The notes beneath the pieces are model-generated. The model was given only the letters and a program-made list of their open reading frames with translations. It was not told the origin of the DNA and did no database searches. The position numbers and the translations under genes were made by a program. Source: Syntrophobacteraceae bacterium (lineage in GTDB: Bacteria > Desulfobacterota > Syntrophobacteria > Syntrophobacterales > Syntrophobacteraceae). Taken from it: a stretch of DNA of 38,048 nt. The stretch is taken from NCBI GenBank assembly GCA_025454175.1, contig JALOOX010000034.1, forward strand, positions 1-38,048. The letters run 5' to 3'. Position 1 is the stretch's first letter. Every line of letters begins with the position of its first letter. Below, in pieces: positions 1 through 8,919 of the stretch.

Positions 1-202
1 GATGCAAATGCGGGTCTACAGTAAGTACATCGAGAGGGCTTGCGGGATTGCGGACGGAGGCCATTTGAACGCAGCTCTGACACGCAATTAGAGGAGGTAA
101 TGAGTAATCACGAGTAGCCGCCGTTTTGGCAAATTTATGGCAAAAAGCACATCCAAACCACAGAGGCGGACTCTCCTTTTTCTTGCAAGTTACTGAAAAT
201 AT

Positions 203-279
<77 letters not shown>

Positions 280-329
280 GCGAGAGAAGATGCGGTCGGT
301 TCGCGCCGCTTCGAATGGCAGACGCCGAT

Positions 330-359
330 TAGATAGTCGCTTTCGTTCCTGATTGTCAA
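330..359 (-). promoter_or_regulatory. Sigma70-type promoter of tRNA-Arg
   Basis: On the minus strand a perfect -35 TTGACA (354-359) is followed after an 18-bp spacer by TATCTA (330-335). The predicted start falls about 45 nt before the tRNA 5' end at 279, which is a normal leader length for a tRNA gene. Confidence 0.55.
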
Positions 360-491
360 TAGCCATCTGGCCGGGGTTTTTGGCGTCTCCATGCGTGTTT
401 GTCTTTGCCTTTTGGCGGGGAGACCGTTAGAGATGACCTCTGAATACAGCCGGTGCAGGCCTGCCATTTCACCTTCGAGGAGGGGAGCATC

Positions 492-656
492 ATGAGCCGA
501 TCCACCCAGTGGTTGAGTCTGATTGCAGGGATATGCCTCCTGCTTGTGGGGATCTCCAAACTGTACACGGCCGGAGAATGGGTTCTCGTGGTGCTGGCCG
601 CGTTGATCATCGCCTTTACCCTTTCGAGCATGTCCAAGAACAAGCCCGAGTCTTGA
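492..656 (+). CDS. Small two-helix membrane protein (54 aa)
   Basis: Unrecognised 54-residue protein. Two hydrophobic helices are visible: roughly residues 7-22 (WLSLIAGICLLLVGI) and 29-46 (EWVLVVLAALIIAFTLSS), followed by a short polar tail SMSKNKPES. The ATG at 492 was chosen over an upstream in-frame ATG at 453 because a strong ribosome-binding site GAGGAGGGG lies at 477-485, seven bases before it. The protein is probably an inner-membrane hairpin protein. It stands alone between the divergent tRNA-Arg and lysS, so its context gives no function. Confidence 0.7.
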   Translation: MSRSTQWLSLIAGICLLLVGISKLYTAGEWVLVVLAALIIAFTLSSMSKNKPES

Positions 657-730
657 CGACCGCCGGCGACCCAAAATACCATGGTCCGCCGGCGCGCCGC
701 GTGCCGGCCGATGAGCCGGGGTGAATGGTC

Positions 731-759
731 TTGACGTTGCCAGGCAAATCAACTAACGT
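731..759 (+). promoter_or_regulatory. Candidate promoter of lysS
   Basis: TTGACG (731-736) and TAACGT (754-759) are separated by 17 bp, upstream of lysS. The -35 matches five of six consensus bases; the -10 keeps the first T, the second A and the last T. It would drive lysS and probably lolC-lolD. Confidence 0.35.
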
Positions 760-827
760 TCATCCACTTGGGATTCTGACCATTTTACCCAGGAAAACAG
801 GAGTTTCAGGAGAGGATTCACCCCGGC

Positions 828-2318
828 ATGGAAGATCTCAACCTCGTGCTGCGCGAGCGCCTGCAGAAAGCTGAACAACTCGAACGGGACGGCATTCCAC
901 TCTACCCCAACGGATTCCCGGTTCCGGACCGCATTTCGGACATCATCCAGGCTTATGAGCCCAGGTCGGCGGAGGAGCTGGAATCCGAGCCGCGATCCTT
1001 CACCATCGCCGGGCGCGTTATGGCCGTGCGCTCATTCGGCAAGTCCACCTTCATGCACCTTCTGGACTCGGGCGGGAAGCTCCAGATCTACATCCAGCAG
1101 AACGAGGTCGGCAAGGAGCGCTACGCTGTGGCCAAGCGGCTGGACATTGGGGACATCCTGTCCGTCTCGGGGGCGCTGTTTCGCACCAAGACCAACGAGC
1201 TCACCCTCCTGGTGAAGGAGCTCGCCCTCCTCACCAAGAGTCTCCGGCCCCTCCCCGAGAAATACCATGGGCTGAGGGACGTTGAGATTCGGCTGCGCCA
1301 GCGCTACGTGGATCTCATCGTCAACGAGTCCGTGCGGGAGGTTTTCCGAAAAAGGGCACGGATCATCCAGGTCATACGCGATTTCCTGGCGGGGAAGGGA
1401 TTCCTGGAGGTGGAAACCCCCATGATGCAGCCCATTCCGGGAGGCGCCACGGCCAAGCCGTTCAAGACGTTCCACAACGCCCTGGGAATCGACCTGTACC
1501 TCCGGATCGCCCCCGAGCTCTACCTCAAGCGGCTGCTCGTGGGGGGATTCGAGCGGGTTTTCGAGCTCAACCGGAATTTCAGGAACGAAGGCATCTCGAC
1601 CCAGCACAACCCCGAGTTCACCATGCTGGAGTTCTACCAGGCCTACGCCACCTACGAGGATCTCATGCGGCTGACCGAGGAGCTTTTCGGGGAGCTCGCC
1701 ATGGCCGTGAACGGCGGAAGCCATGAGGTGGAGTACCAGGGGCAAAGCATCAACCTGGCGCCCCCATGGCGGAGGTACCGGCTCGTGGAGGCCCTGGTGG
1801 AGGTGGGGGGCCTTCCCCTGGCCGCCTTGATGGACGCGGAGCAGACGGTGCGGATCGCCAGGTCCCTGGGGCTGGGGGCGGAGAGGTTCGAAGGTCACGG
1901 AAAGCTACTGACCAAGATCTTCGACCACCTGGTCGAGCCCAAGCTCATCCAGCCCACGTTCATCAGCCACTATCCCCTGGAGGTTTCGCCGCTGTCGCGC
2001 CGGAACGAGGCCGACCCATCCGTGACGGACCGGTTCGAGCTTTTCATTGCGGGGCGTGAGATGGCCAACGCCTTTTCCGAATTGAACGATCCCCGGGACC
2101 AGAGGGAGCGGTTTCAGCACCAGATCGAGGCCCGCCAGGCCGGCGACGAGGAAGCCCACTTCATGGACGAGGATTACATCCGGGCGCTGGAATACGGGAT
2201 GCCTCCCGCCGCCGGCGAGGGAATCGGGGTCGACCGGGTGGTGATGCTCTTCACGGATTCGGCCTCCATCCGGGAGGTGATCCCCTTTCCCCACCAGCGG
2301 CCCGAGAAGAAGAACTGA
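828..2318 (+). CDS. lysS: Lysyl-tRNA synthetase, class II
   Basis: Charges tRNA-Lys with lysine in the cytoplasm. The 496-residue length is typical of the class II enzyme. An N-terminal OB-fold anticodon-binding domain occupies about residues 57-140. The catalytic core shows motif 1 around 189-207 (GFLEVETPMM...PGGA), motif 2 at 251-270 (FRNEGIS followed by HNPEFTMLEFY) and motif 3 near 465-475 (GIGVDRVVMLF). The ATG at 828 follows AGGAGAGG at 808-815. Only 5 bp separate its stop from lolC, so lysS heads or belongs to the lolCD transcription unit, a linkage common in Desulfobacterota. No truncation or missing motif is seen. Confidence 0.97.
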   Translation: MEDLNLVLRERLQKAEQLERDGIPLYPNGFPVPDRISDIIQAYEPRSAEELESEPRSFTIAGRVMAVRSFGKSTFMHLLDSGGKLQIYIQQNEVGKERYAVAKRLDIGDILSVSGALFRTKTNELTLLVKELALLTKSLRPLPEKYHGLRDVEIRLRQRYVDLIVNESVREVFRKRARIIQVIRDFLAGKGFLEVETPMMQPIPGGATAKPFKTFHNALGIDLYLRIAPELYLKRLLVGGFERVFELNRNFRNEGISTQHNPEFTMLEFYQAYATYEDLMRLTEELFGELAMAVNGGSHEVEYQGQSINLAPPWRRYRLVEALVEVGGLPLAALMDAEQTVRIARSLGLGAERFEGHGKLLTKIFDHLVEPKLIQPTFISHYPLEVSPLSRRNEADPSVTDRFELFIAGREMANAFSELNDPRDQRERFQHQIEARQAGDEEAHFMDEDYIRALEYGMPPAAGEGIGVDRVVMLFTDSASIREVIPFPHQRPEKKN

Positions 2319-2323
2319 TCCCG

Positions 2324-3574
2324 ATGAACTTCGAGTTATTCGTCAGCCTGAGATACCTTCTTGCCAAGCGGCGTCAGACGTTCATCTCGCTCATCACGTT
2401 CATATCCATTGCCGGGGTGGGCGTGGGCGTCATGGCCCTCATCGTGGTCCTGGCGGTCATGAACGGCTTCCAGGAGGACCTTCGAACCCGCATCCTGGGG
2501 ATCACCTCCCACATGGTGATCGGAAGCTTCGGCGGGACCATCTCCGACTACGATGAGGTGGCCGAGAAGGCCCGAGCCGCCCAGGGGGTGGTGGCGGCAA
2601 CCCCGTTCATTTACACCCAGGTCATGATCAGCTCGGGAAAGAGCTTTTCCGGGGCCGTGCTCCGGGGGATCGACCCCGAGACGGCTTCGAGCGTCCTGAA
2701 TCTGCAGAAGAACATGAAGCGCGGCAACATCGAGGACCTGGTCCGCAGGCCCCCTCCGGGGCAGGAGCCCGAGGTCGAGGTTCATCCGGGCATCATCCTC
2801 GGCCAGGAGCTCGCCAATCATCTGGGAGTGCGTCAGGGCGAGTGGCTGACGATCATTTCGCCCGTGGGCCGCGTGACCCCCGTGGGCCAGGTCCCCAAGA
2901 GCAGGCTGTTCCAGGTGGTCGGGATCTTTCAGTCCGGCATGTACGAATTCGACAACACGCTGGCCTACGTGGATCTGACCACGGCGCAGCAGTTCCTGGG
3001 CATCGGCGATGCGGTCACCGGTATTGAAATGAAGCTCGCCGACATCTATGATGCCCAAAAGGTCGCCGAACGGCTGCGCGCCCAACTGACTCATCCCTAC
3101 TACGTTCGGGACTGGATGCAGATGAATCACAGCCTGTTTTCGGCCCTCAAGCTTGAGAAAGTGGTCATGTTCATCATCCTGACCTTGATCATCCTGGTGG
3201 CCGCCTTCAACATCGTGAGCTCGCTCATCATGATGGTCATGGAGAAGACGCGGGACATCGCGATTCTCAAGGCCATGGGGGCCACCACGGCCAGGATTCG
3301 AAAGATTTTCATCATGGAAGGCCTGATGATCGGGGTTTCGGGAACCATCCTCGGGCTCTTCGGGGGTTTTTCCCTGTGTGCCCTTCTGAAGAAGTACAAG
3401 TTCATCGAATTGCCGCCGGAAGTCTATTACATCCCCACGCTTCCGGTTCAGGTGAATGCGGTGGATGTGTGGCTGATCGCTCTCTCGGCCATTTTCATCA
3501 GCCTCCTGGCGACCATTTACCCCTCGAGGCAGGCGGCGAAGCTGGACCCTGCGGAAGCGCTTCGCTATGAGTGA
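2324..3574 (+). CDS. lolC: Lipoprotein-releasing ABC transporter permease (LolC/LolE family)
   Basis: Inner-membrane subunit of the Lol complex that extracts outer-membrane lipoproteins and hands them to LolA. The 416-residue protein has the family layout: one N-terminal transmembrane helix (about 20-46, starting ISLITFISIAGVGVGV), a large periplasmic domain (about 47-275), then three helices (about 278-303, 327-355, 380-403). It ends with the family signature ATIYPSRQAAKLDPAEALRYE, shown here only as the C-terminal landmark. The next gene, lolD, overlaps it by 8 bp, which indicates translational coupling. No second permease gene (lolE) is present, so the permease may act as a homodimer, like the LolF-type arrangement of non-enteric bacteria; the name lolC is therefore approximate. 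Confidence 0.92.
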   Translation: MNFELFVSLRYLLAKRRQTFISLITFISIAGVGVGVMALIVVLAVMNGFQEDLRTRILGITSHMVIGSFGGTISDYDEVAEKARAAQGVVAATPFIYTQVMISSGKSFSGAVLRGIDPETASSVLNLQKNMKRGNIEDLVRRPPPGQEPEVEVHPGIILGQELANHLGVRQGEWLTIISPVGRVTPVGQVPKSRLFQVVGIFQSGMYEFDNTLAYVDLTTAQQFLGIGDAVTGIEMKLADIYDAQKVAERLRAQLTHPYYVRDWMQMNHSLFSALKLEKVVMFIILTLIILVAAFNIVSSLIMMVMEKTRDIAILKAMGATTARIRKIFIMEGLMIGVSGTILGLFGGFSLCALLKKYKFIELPPEVYYIPTLPVQVNAVDVWLIALSAIFISLLATIYPSRQAAKLDPAEALRYE

Positions 3575-4331
3575 CCGGAACCATCGGGTTGAAGTGCAGA
3601 CCTTGGGCCTGGCAAAGGTTTTCGGAAGCGGGCCACAATCCATCGAGCTCTTCAAGGACCTGGACCTCTTGATCCGGGGCGGGGAGCGCGTGGCCATCGT
3701 GGGGGCTTCGGGAGCGGGAAAGACGACCTTGCTCAACATCCTGGGGACCCTCGAGCGCCCGACCGCCGGGAAGGTGCTCTACGGCGGCCGCGACGTTTTC
3801 CTCTGGGAGGAAAAGGAGCTCGCCAATTTCAGGAACCGGCGTATCGGCTTCGTGTTCCAGTTCCATTACCTCCTTCCGGAGTTCGATGCCCTGGAGAACG
3901 TGATGATGCCCGGCCTCATCGCGGGAGAGCCCCTCAAGGAGGTTCGGGAGGGGGCGTTGCATCTTCTGGAGAGGCTGGGGCTGGCCAATCGGGTCCATCA
4001 TCGCATCGGGGAGCTTTCGGGGGGCGAGCAGCAGCGGGTGGCCGTGGCCCGGGCTTTATCGCTGCGCCCGAGTCTCTTCCTGGCGGACGAGCCCAGCGGC
4101 AACCTCGACAGTCGAACCGGGAGAAAGCTCCACGAGATCCTGGTGGGCTTGAACGAGGAGCTCGATTTGACCATGGTGATCGTGACCCATAACCACGAGC
4201 TCGCCTCCATGATGCATCGCACCCTGAGACTGGTGGACGGTCAGCTTCGCGAGGAATCCCATGAAGACGCCGCTTTCGCGCAAAGCCGGGAATCCGCTCG
4301 CGAAGACGAGACACCGCCGGCAGTTTCCTGA
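3567..4331 (+). CDS. lolD: Lipoprotein-releasing ABC transporter ATPase LolD
   Basis: Cytoplasmic ATPase that powers the Lol lipoprotein-release complex together with the overlapping permease gene. The protein is 254 residues. Walker A is GASGAGKT (46-53), the Q-loop Gln is at 98 (FVFQFHYLLPEF), the ABC signature LSGGEQQ is at 150-156, Walker B is LFLADEP with D174 and E175, and the switch His is H208 (VTHNHE). The order and spacing are intact, so it should be active. Its ATG lies inside the end of lolC. The last 25 residues are polar and Ser/Glu rich, a short extension beyond the usual LolD end. Confidence 0.95.
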   Translation: MSDRNHRVEVQTLGLAKVFGSGPQSIELFKDLDLLIRGGERVAIVGASGAGKTTLLNILGTLERPTAGKVLYGGRDVFLWEEKELANFRNRRIGFVFQFHYLLPEFDALENVMMPGLIAGEPLKEVREGALHLLERLGLANRVHHRIGELSGGEQQRVAVARALSLRPSLFLADEPSGNLDSRTGRKLHEILVGLNEELDLTMVIVTHNHELASMMHRTLRLVDGQLREESHEDAAFAQSRESAREDETPPAVS

Positions 4332-4416
4332 GGACTGGGAGGCTGTCCAGGAGCTCGTGATACCCCGTGGCTGCACTCTGAACAGTGAAAAGGCCGTCGG
4401 CCGCGATAGATTTTGA

Positions 4417-4451
4417 ACTTGAAACTTGAAACCTCAAACTTGAGACTTTCC
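4417..4451 (+). repeat. Degenerate heptamer tandem repeat before bamA
   Basis: Five consecutive 7-bp units in the lolD-bamA gap: ACTTGAA, ACTTGAA, ACCTCAA, ACTTGAG, ACTTTCC. A second array with 7-bp period lies at 35,160-35,187. The units are non-coding. Their role is unknown. Confidence 0.6.
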
Positions 4452-4506
4452 CGACCAGTGGCCAGAACCAACCGTAAACAGGCAGCGAGTGATGGGGAGT
4501 GAGTTC

Positions 4507-7140
4507 ATGCGTAAATGGGCTTGGTTGCTTTGTTTTATCATGGTCTCCGGGGCGTATGCCCAGGATCAGGCTCCGAAGGTTGCCGTTCTGCCCTTTTTGA
4601 TCAACACTCCGGAAGACCGGGCCAACATACAGGGCTCCATCCAGGAGCTGTTGACCGCCCAGATGAATGAAGAGGGCGTGCGAACGGTGGATTCCCAGGC
4701 CATTGACCGGGGTTTGCGCACATCGCCCGTTCAATCCGAGGGGCAGGCGCGATCCATCGCGGCCAGGCTCAACGCTCAGTACGCCCTGTTCGGAAGCTTC
4801 AATCAGATTGGAAACATCATCAGCCTGGACGCCAAGCTGGTGGATGTGCTCGGCGCCAGGCGCACGCAGAATCTCTTCGTGGAGCAGGCGGGAGTCGAGA
4901 ATCTCGCTTCGGCCACCAAGCTGCTCGTCCAGCAGATGTCGGTCCAGGTCATGGCCAAGGGCGTCATTGGAGAGATCCAGGTGCGCGGCAACGACCGCAT
5001 CGAGGCCGAAGCCATCAAGCTCAACGTCAAGAGCAAGCCCGGAGAGCTGCTTCGCTCGGAAGTGGTGAGCGAGGACATCAAGAGCATCTACGCCATGGGC
5101 TATTTTGAAAGCGTCGATGCTCAGATGACCGATGGGCCCGCCGGCAAGGTTCTCACGTTCGTGGTCCAGGAGAACCCGACGGTGTCCGAGGTCAAGGTGA
5201 CAGGCAACAAGAAGATCAAGGACAAGGATATCATGGCCGCCCTGTCCACCAAGGCTTTCGCCATCCTCTCCCGAAGCCAGGTGAACGACGACGTCCAGAA
5301 GATACTCAAGCTCTATCAGCAGAAAGGTTATTTCGCGGCCGACGTGAAAAGCAGCATCACGTTTCCCCAGGATCCACGCAAGGCCCTGGTGACCTACCAG
5401 ATCGACGAAAACAAAAAGATCTACATCAGGAAGATCAGCTTCTCCGGGAACGAGAACTTCTCTGACAGAAAACTGAGGGGAGTCATGCAGACCAAGGAGA
5501 AGGACTGGATCTTCTCGCTGTTCACGGAGCGAGGGGTTCTCCAGAGGGACATTCTGGAAGCCGACGTGGACCGCCTGACGGTATTTTACCATGACAAGGG
5601 CTTCATGGACGCAAAGATCGGGACGCCCGAAGTGACCCGTGAGGAAGACGGTTTTCACATCCAGGTTCCGCTTCAGGAAGGAGACCGGTACAAGGTCAAG
5701 AGCGTGAGCCTCAGCGGCGACGCCTACGAGGGAAAAGAGGACCTGACCAAAAAGCTTGAGATGGAGCCTTCGGGATATTTCAGCCGGGAAGGTTTGAGGA
5801 AGGACCTCGACTACCTGTCCAGGGCTTACATGGATGAAGGATATGCCTACACCGAAGTGGATCCCAAGGTCCAGAGGGACCCGTCGGCCAAGTCCGCCGA
5901 GGTGGATTACTTCGTCAGGAAAGGCGAGCTGACCCGCATCGGCACCATCACCATCACCGGCAACACCAAGACGCGGGACAAGGTGATCCGTCGAGAGATG
6001 CAGCTCAACGAAGGCGACATCTTCAGCTCCACCAACCTGGAAAAGAGCCTGAACAAGCTGAAACGGCTGGATTTTTTCGAGCAGGTGGAGATCGTGCCGT
6101 CGGAAAGCGAGCAGAAAGGGGTGATGAATCTCCTGGTCAGGGTGAAGGAAAAGTTCACCGGGACCATTAGCGTGGGCGGCGGGTTCTCCTCCGATGACGG
6201 GTTCTTTGCCAGCGGTGAGATCACTCAGCGGAATTTCCAGGGACGCGGGCAGTACCTGGCGTTCAAGGGTCACCTGGGGCAGGAGTCCTCGAGGTATGTG
6301 GGGAGCTTCACGGAGCCCTGGATCTTCGACAGGCCCATCAGTCTCGGCATTGACCTGTACAACTGGAGGCGCGAGTACACGGACTTCGACAAGGATGCCG
6401 TGGGCGGCCGGATTCGGTCGGGATTCCTCTTCGGCAATTACAGCAAGTTCACAGCCTACTATACCCTGGAGAACGCCGAGGTCTCGGACATTCAGTCCAG
6501 TTCCACGGCCTATCTGCAGAGTCAGGAGGGTAAATTCCTCAAGAGCAGCATCACCCTGGGTGTCGAGAGGGATACCACCGACCACCCGTTCCTCCCCACG
6601 CGCGGCAGTGTCAACACGGTGAACATGGAGACCTCGGCGGGCTTCCTGGGCAGTGAGAGCGACTTCATCAGGGCGGAGTTTCATTCGGGGTGGTTTTTCC
6701 CCATATTCTGGAAATTCGTCGGCTATGTCCGCGGCGAAGTGGGCCAGATCTGGGAGCTCGAGGGCAGGCCCGATGATTCGGCCGTGCCCATTTACGAACG
6801 TTTCTTCCTGGGCGGCATCAACTCCCTTCGCGGCTTCAAATGGGGAGATGTGGGGCCCACGAAGGGTAACGACGTGGTGGGTGGTCTGCAGTACGTGGAA
6901 GCCAATGCCGAGCTCCTCTTTCCGGTTTACGAGAAGCTGGGTGTGCGCGGCGTGGTGTTTTTCGATATTGGAAATGCTTCAGAGAGCGGATGGGACATCG
7001 ATTGGAGGTATAATACGGGGCTAGGGTTGCGATGGAACTCTCCCCTTGGGCCTCTCCGCCTGGAATGGGGGTACAATCTTGACCGACGGAAAGGTGAAGA
7101 GCCATACCAGTGGCAGTTTTCAGCGGGAGCGTTTTTCTAG
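4507..7140 (+). CDS. bamA: Outer-membrane protein assembly factor BamA with extra N-terminal domain
   Basis: Omp85-family insertase that folds beta-barrel proteins into the outer membrane. The ATG at 4507 is preferred over a GTG at 4489 because it opens directly into a signal peptide (MRKWAWLLCFIMVSGAYA) and follows GGGGAG. After the signal peptide comes an approximately 125-residue TolB-N/FlgO-like domain (KVAVLPF...GSFNQIG). Five POTRA repeats follow, beginning near residues 153, 225, 302, 394 and 475, each with a GN or G-turn strand motif. The 16-strand barrel starts near 550. The loop-6 LRGF motif is near residue 774, and the C-terminus ends in aromatic F-F as expected for a barrel. At 877 residues it is longer than enterobacterial BamA because of the N-terminal domain. 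skp follows 19 bp downstream. Confidence 0.95.
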   Translation: MRKWAWLLCFIMVSGAYAQDQAPKVAVLPFLINTPEDRANIQGSIQELLTAQMNEEGVRTVDSQAIDRGLRTSPVQSEGQARSIAARLNAQYALFGSFNQIGNIISLDAKLVDVLGARRTQNLFVEQAGVENLASATKLLVQQMSVQVMAKGVIGEIQVRGNDRIEAEAIKLNVKSKPGELLRSEVVSEDIKSIYAMGYFESVDAQMTDGPAGKVLTFVVQENPTVSEVKVTGNKKIKDKDIMAALSTKAFAILSRSQVNDDVQKILKLYQQKGYFAADVKSSITFPQDPRKALVTYQIDENKKIYIRKISFSGNENFSDRKLRGVMQTKEKDWIFSLFTERGVLQRDILEADVDRLTVFYHDKGFMDAKIGTPEVTREEDGFHIQVPLQEGDRYKVKSVSLSGDAYEGKEDLTKKLEMEPSGYFSREGLRKDLDYLSRAYMDEGYAYTEVDPKVQRDPSAKSAEVDYFVRKGELTRIGTITITGNTKTRDKVIRREMQLNEGDIFSSTNLEKSLNKLKRLDFFEQVEIVPSESEQKGVMNLLVRVKEKFTGTISVGGGFSSDDGFFASGEITQRNFQGRGQYLAFKGHLGQESSRYVGSFTEPWIFDRPISLGIDLYNWRREYTDFDKDAVGGRIRSGFLFGNYSKFTAYYTLENAEVSDIQSSSTAYLQSQEGKFLKSSITLGVERDTTDHPFLPTRGSVNTVNMETSAGFLGSESDFIRAEFHSGWFFPIFWKFVGYVRGEVGQIWELEGRPDDSAVPIYERFFLGGINSLRGFKWGDVGPTKGNDVVGGLQYVEANAELLFPVYEKLGVRGVVFFDIGNASESGWDIDWRYNTGLGLRWNSPLGPLRLEWGYNLDRRKGEEPYQWQFSAGAFF

Positions 7141-7159
7141 AGAGAAAGGATTGAGGACG

Positions 7160-7681
7160 GTGAAACATTTCAGATTGGTGCTTTTGGTTTTGACGGTTTT
7201 TGTTTTTGGGGGAGCCGGCCTGGCTGCGGCAGCCAAGATCGGATACTTCGACCTGCAGACGGTTCTGGACCAGTCCAAGGCCGGTCAGAATGCCAAGGAG
7301 GAGTTCAAGCGCGAGAAGGACCGCATGAAGGCTGAAATGGACGACAAGGGCAGGCAGTTCAAGAGCGCCAGGGAGGAGCTCGACAAGAAGAAGTCCGCCA
7401 TGGACGATGCGGCCAAGAACCGGAAGCTGGCCGAGCTGGAGATGGAAGCTCAGAAGTACGCCATGGAGTCCCAGAACAAGCTGGGCAAGCTGTCCAATGA
7501 TCTCATGGCGCCCATCGTGGACCGGACCCTGGAAATCGTGAGAAACATTGGAAAGAGCGAAAAGTACGACTATATCATCGAGGTTGGAAAGGGAGGGATT
7601 GTCTGGGCGCAGGACAAGGACGACCTGACGAAGAAGGTTCTGCAGGAGCTCGACAAGTCATCCATTCCGAGCAAGAGATAG
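7160..7681 (+). CDS. skp: Periplasmic chaperone Skp/OmpH
   Basis: Periplasmic holdase that carries unfolded outer-membrane proteins to the Bam complex. The GTG at 7160 was chosen because it gives a clean signal peptide (KHFRLVLLVLTVFVFGG...LAAAA) and sits nine bases after GAAAGGA. The mature part begins AKIGYFDLQTVLDQSKAG, the typical OmpH start. A long charged coiled coil follows (about 50-125, rich in Lys, Glu and Asp) and forms the tentacles, then a short C-terminal segment. It is 173 residues, the normal size. It directly follows bamA, the usual context. A strong terminator-like hairpin follows it. Confidence 0.92.
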   Translation: MKHFRLVLLVLTVFVFGGAGLAAAAKIGYFDLQTVLDQSKAGQNAKEEFKREKDRMKAEMDDKGRQFKSAREELDKKKSAMDDAAKNRKLAELEMEAQKYAMESQNKLGKLSNDLMAPIVDRTLEIVRNIGKSEKYDYIIEVGKGGIVWAQDKDDLTKKVLQELDKSSIPSKR

Positions 7682-7723
7682 TCTGGGGAGCCCCTTCTTC
7701 ACACAGTCGGACGATGGTCCAGA

Positions 7724-7787
7724 GATGGGCGCGGGTGCACCCGGGATGATCGTTTTCGGGTTTGCACCCAGCGCCCATCGATTTTTT
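7724..7787 (+). terminator. Intrinsic terminator between skp and lpxD
   Basis: GATGGGCGC (7724-7732) pairs with GCGCCCATC (7771-7779). An inner GGGTGCA/TGCACCC and CCCG/CGGG extend the stem with small bulges. The hairpin is followed by ATTTTTT (7781-7787). It lies 43 bp after the skp stop and about 45 bp before the lpxD start, so it could end the bamA-skp transcript or attenuate readthrough into the lpx genes. Confidence 0.75.
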
Positions 7788-7830
7788 ACCGCGCGTTTCC
7801 CGACGTTTTCCGGCGATCTAGCCGCAATGG

Positions 7831-8919
7831 ATGAAAGCGGAGCCCATGTGCGCCATGGAAGTGAGCTCTTTTCAACCGATCTATACTTTGATGGAGCTGG
7901 CAGACCGTTTCGGAGCCACCGTCGAGGGTGATTCCGAGGTGCGAATCGGAGGAGTCGAATCGCTGAAGGAGGCCGGCGCCGGGCAGCTGAGCTTCGTGGC
8001 GGGGTCTCGCCACCGGGGGGAGGCCCTGGCCAGCGGCGCATCGGCTCTCATCGTTCCCCCTTCGCTCGATGACCTGCCTTTTCCGCTGCTCGTCCACGCC
8101 AATCCTTACCTGCTCTTCGCCCGCATCTCGCAGCTGTTTCAGGAGCCTCCCCGGCTGAACGAGGGGACCCATCCGACGGCCCATGTTTCAGAGGAAGCCC
8201 ACATCGCTCCAGGGGTGCGCATCGGCCCCCTGGCCCACGTTGGCCCCGGAAGCCGGATCGGCTCGGGCACGTCCATCTTCGGAACCGCCTACATCGGGGC
8301 CGGCGTTCGGATCGGGCGAGACTGCCTGATCTATCCAGGCGCGACCATCCTGGACCGCTGCCTGCTGGGTGACCGGGTCGTCATCCACAGCGGCACGGTC
8401 ATCGGCAGCGACGGCTTCGGATACGCCCAGGATGAAAAAGGCCGTCACTTCAAGATACCTCAGACGGGCATCGTTCAAATCGACGACGACGTGGAAATCG
8501 GCTCCAACTGCGCCATCGACCGCGCCATGTTCGACCGCACCCGGATCCGGAAGGGCACCAAGATCGACAACCTGGTCCAGATCGCCCACAACGTCGTCAT
8601 CGGGGAGCACTGCATTCTGGCCGGGCAGGTGGGGATTTCAGGGAGCACGCGGCTTGGCAGGCATGTCATGCTGGGGGGCCAGGTCGGTCTGTCCGACCAT
8701 GTGGAGATCGGGGACGGCACGCGGATAGGCGCCAAATCCGGAGTGGCACACTCCATCAGGGCAGGCCAGGAAATGATCGGGATCCCCGCCGTGCCCAAGA
8801 AGGAGTTTTTCAAGAACATGGTCCATATCCAGCGGCTTTCGCGGTATCGAGAGGAAATCAAGGAGTTGCAGGAGCGGGTGAAGATGCTTGAAGCCAGACT
8901 CAACAGGGAAGAACCATGA
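7831..8919 (+). CDS. lpxD: UDP-3-O-(3-hydroxyacyl)glucosamine N-acyltransferase
   Basis: Third step of lipid A synthesis: transfers a 3-hydroxyacyl chain from acyl-ACP to the 2-amino group of UDP-3-O-acyl-glucosamine, in the cytoplasm. There is an N-terminal uridine-binding domain (about 15-110). A left-handed parallel beta helix follows, with many hexapeptide repeats of the [LIV]-G-x4 type (about 115-325). A C-terminal helical segment is rich in Arg, Lys and Glu. The catalytic His is H253 in QIAHNVVIGEH. The start is uncertain: ATGs at 7831, 7846 and 7855 are all in frame and none has an ideal ribosome-binding site. The stop overlaps the fabZ start by 4 bp (ATGA). Confidence 0.95.
   Translation: MKAEPMCAMEVSSFQPIYTLMELADRFGATVEGDSEVRIGGVESLKEAGAGQLSFVAGSRHRGEALASGASALIVPPSLDDLPFPLLVHANPYLLFARISQLFQEPPRLNEGTHPTAHVSEEAHIAPGVRIGPLAHVGPGSRIGSGTSIFGTAYIGAGVRIGRDCLIYPGATILDRCLLGDRVVIHSGTVIGSDGFGYAQDEKGRHFKIPQTGIVQIDDDVEIGSNCAIDRAMFDRTRIRKGTKIDNLVQIAHNVVIGEHCILAGQVGISGSTRLGRHVMLGGQVGLSDHVEIGDGTRIGAKSGVAHSIRAGQEMIGIPAVPKKEFFKNMVHIQRLSRYREEIKELQERVKMLEARLNREEP

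Noticed and set aside
3934..6684. Very long minus-strand open frame antisense to lolD and bamA
   Set aside because: It mirrors the third-position GC bias of the real genes, has no family motifs and no ribosome-binding site.
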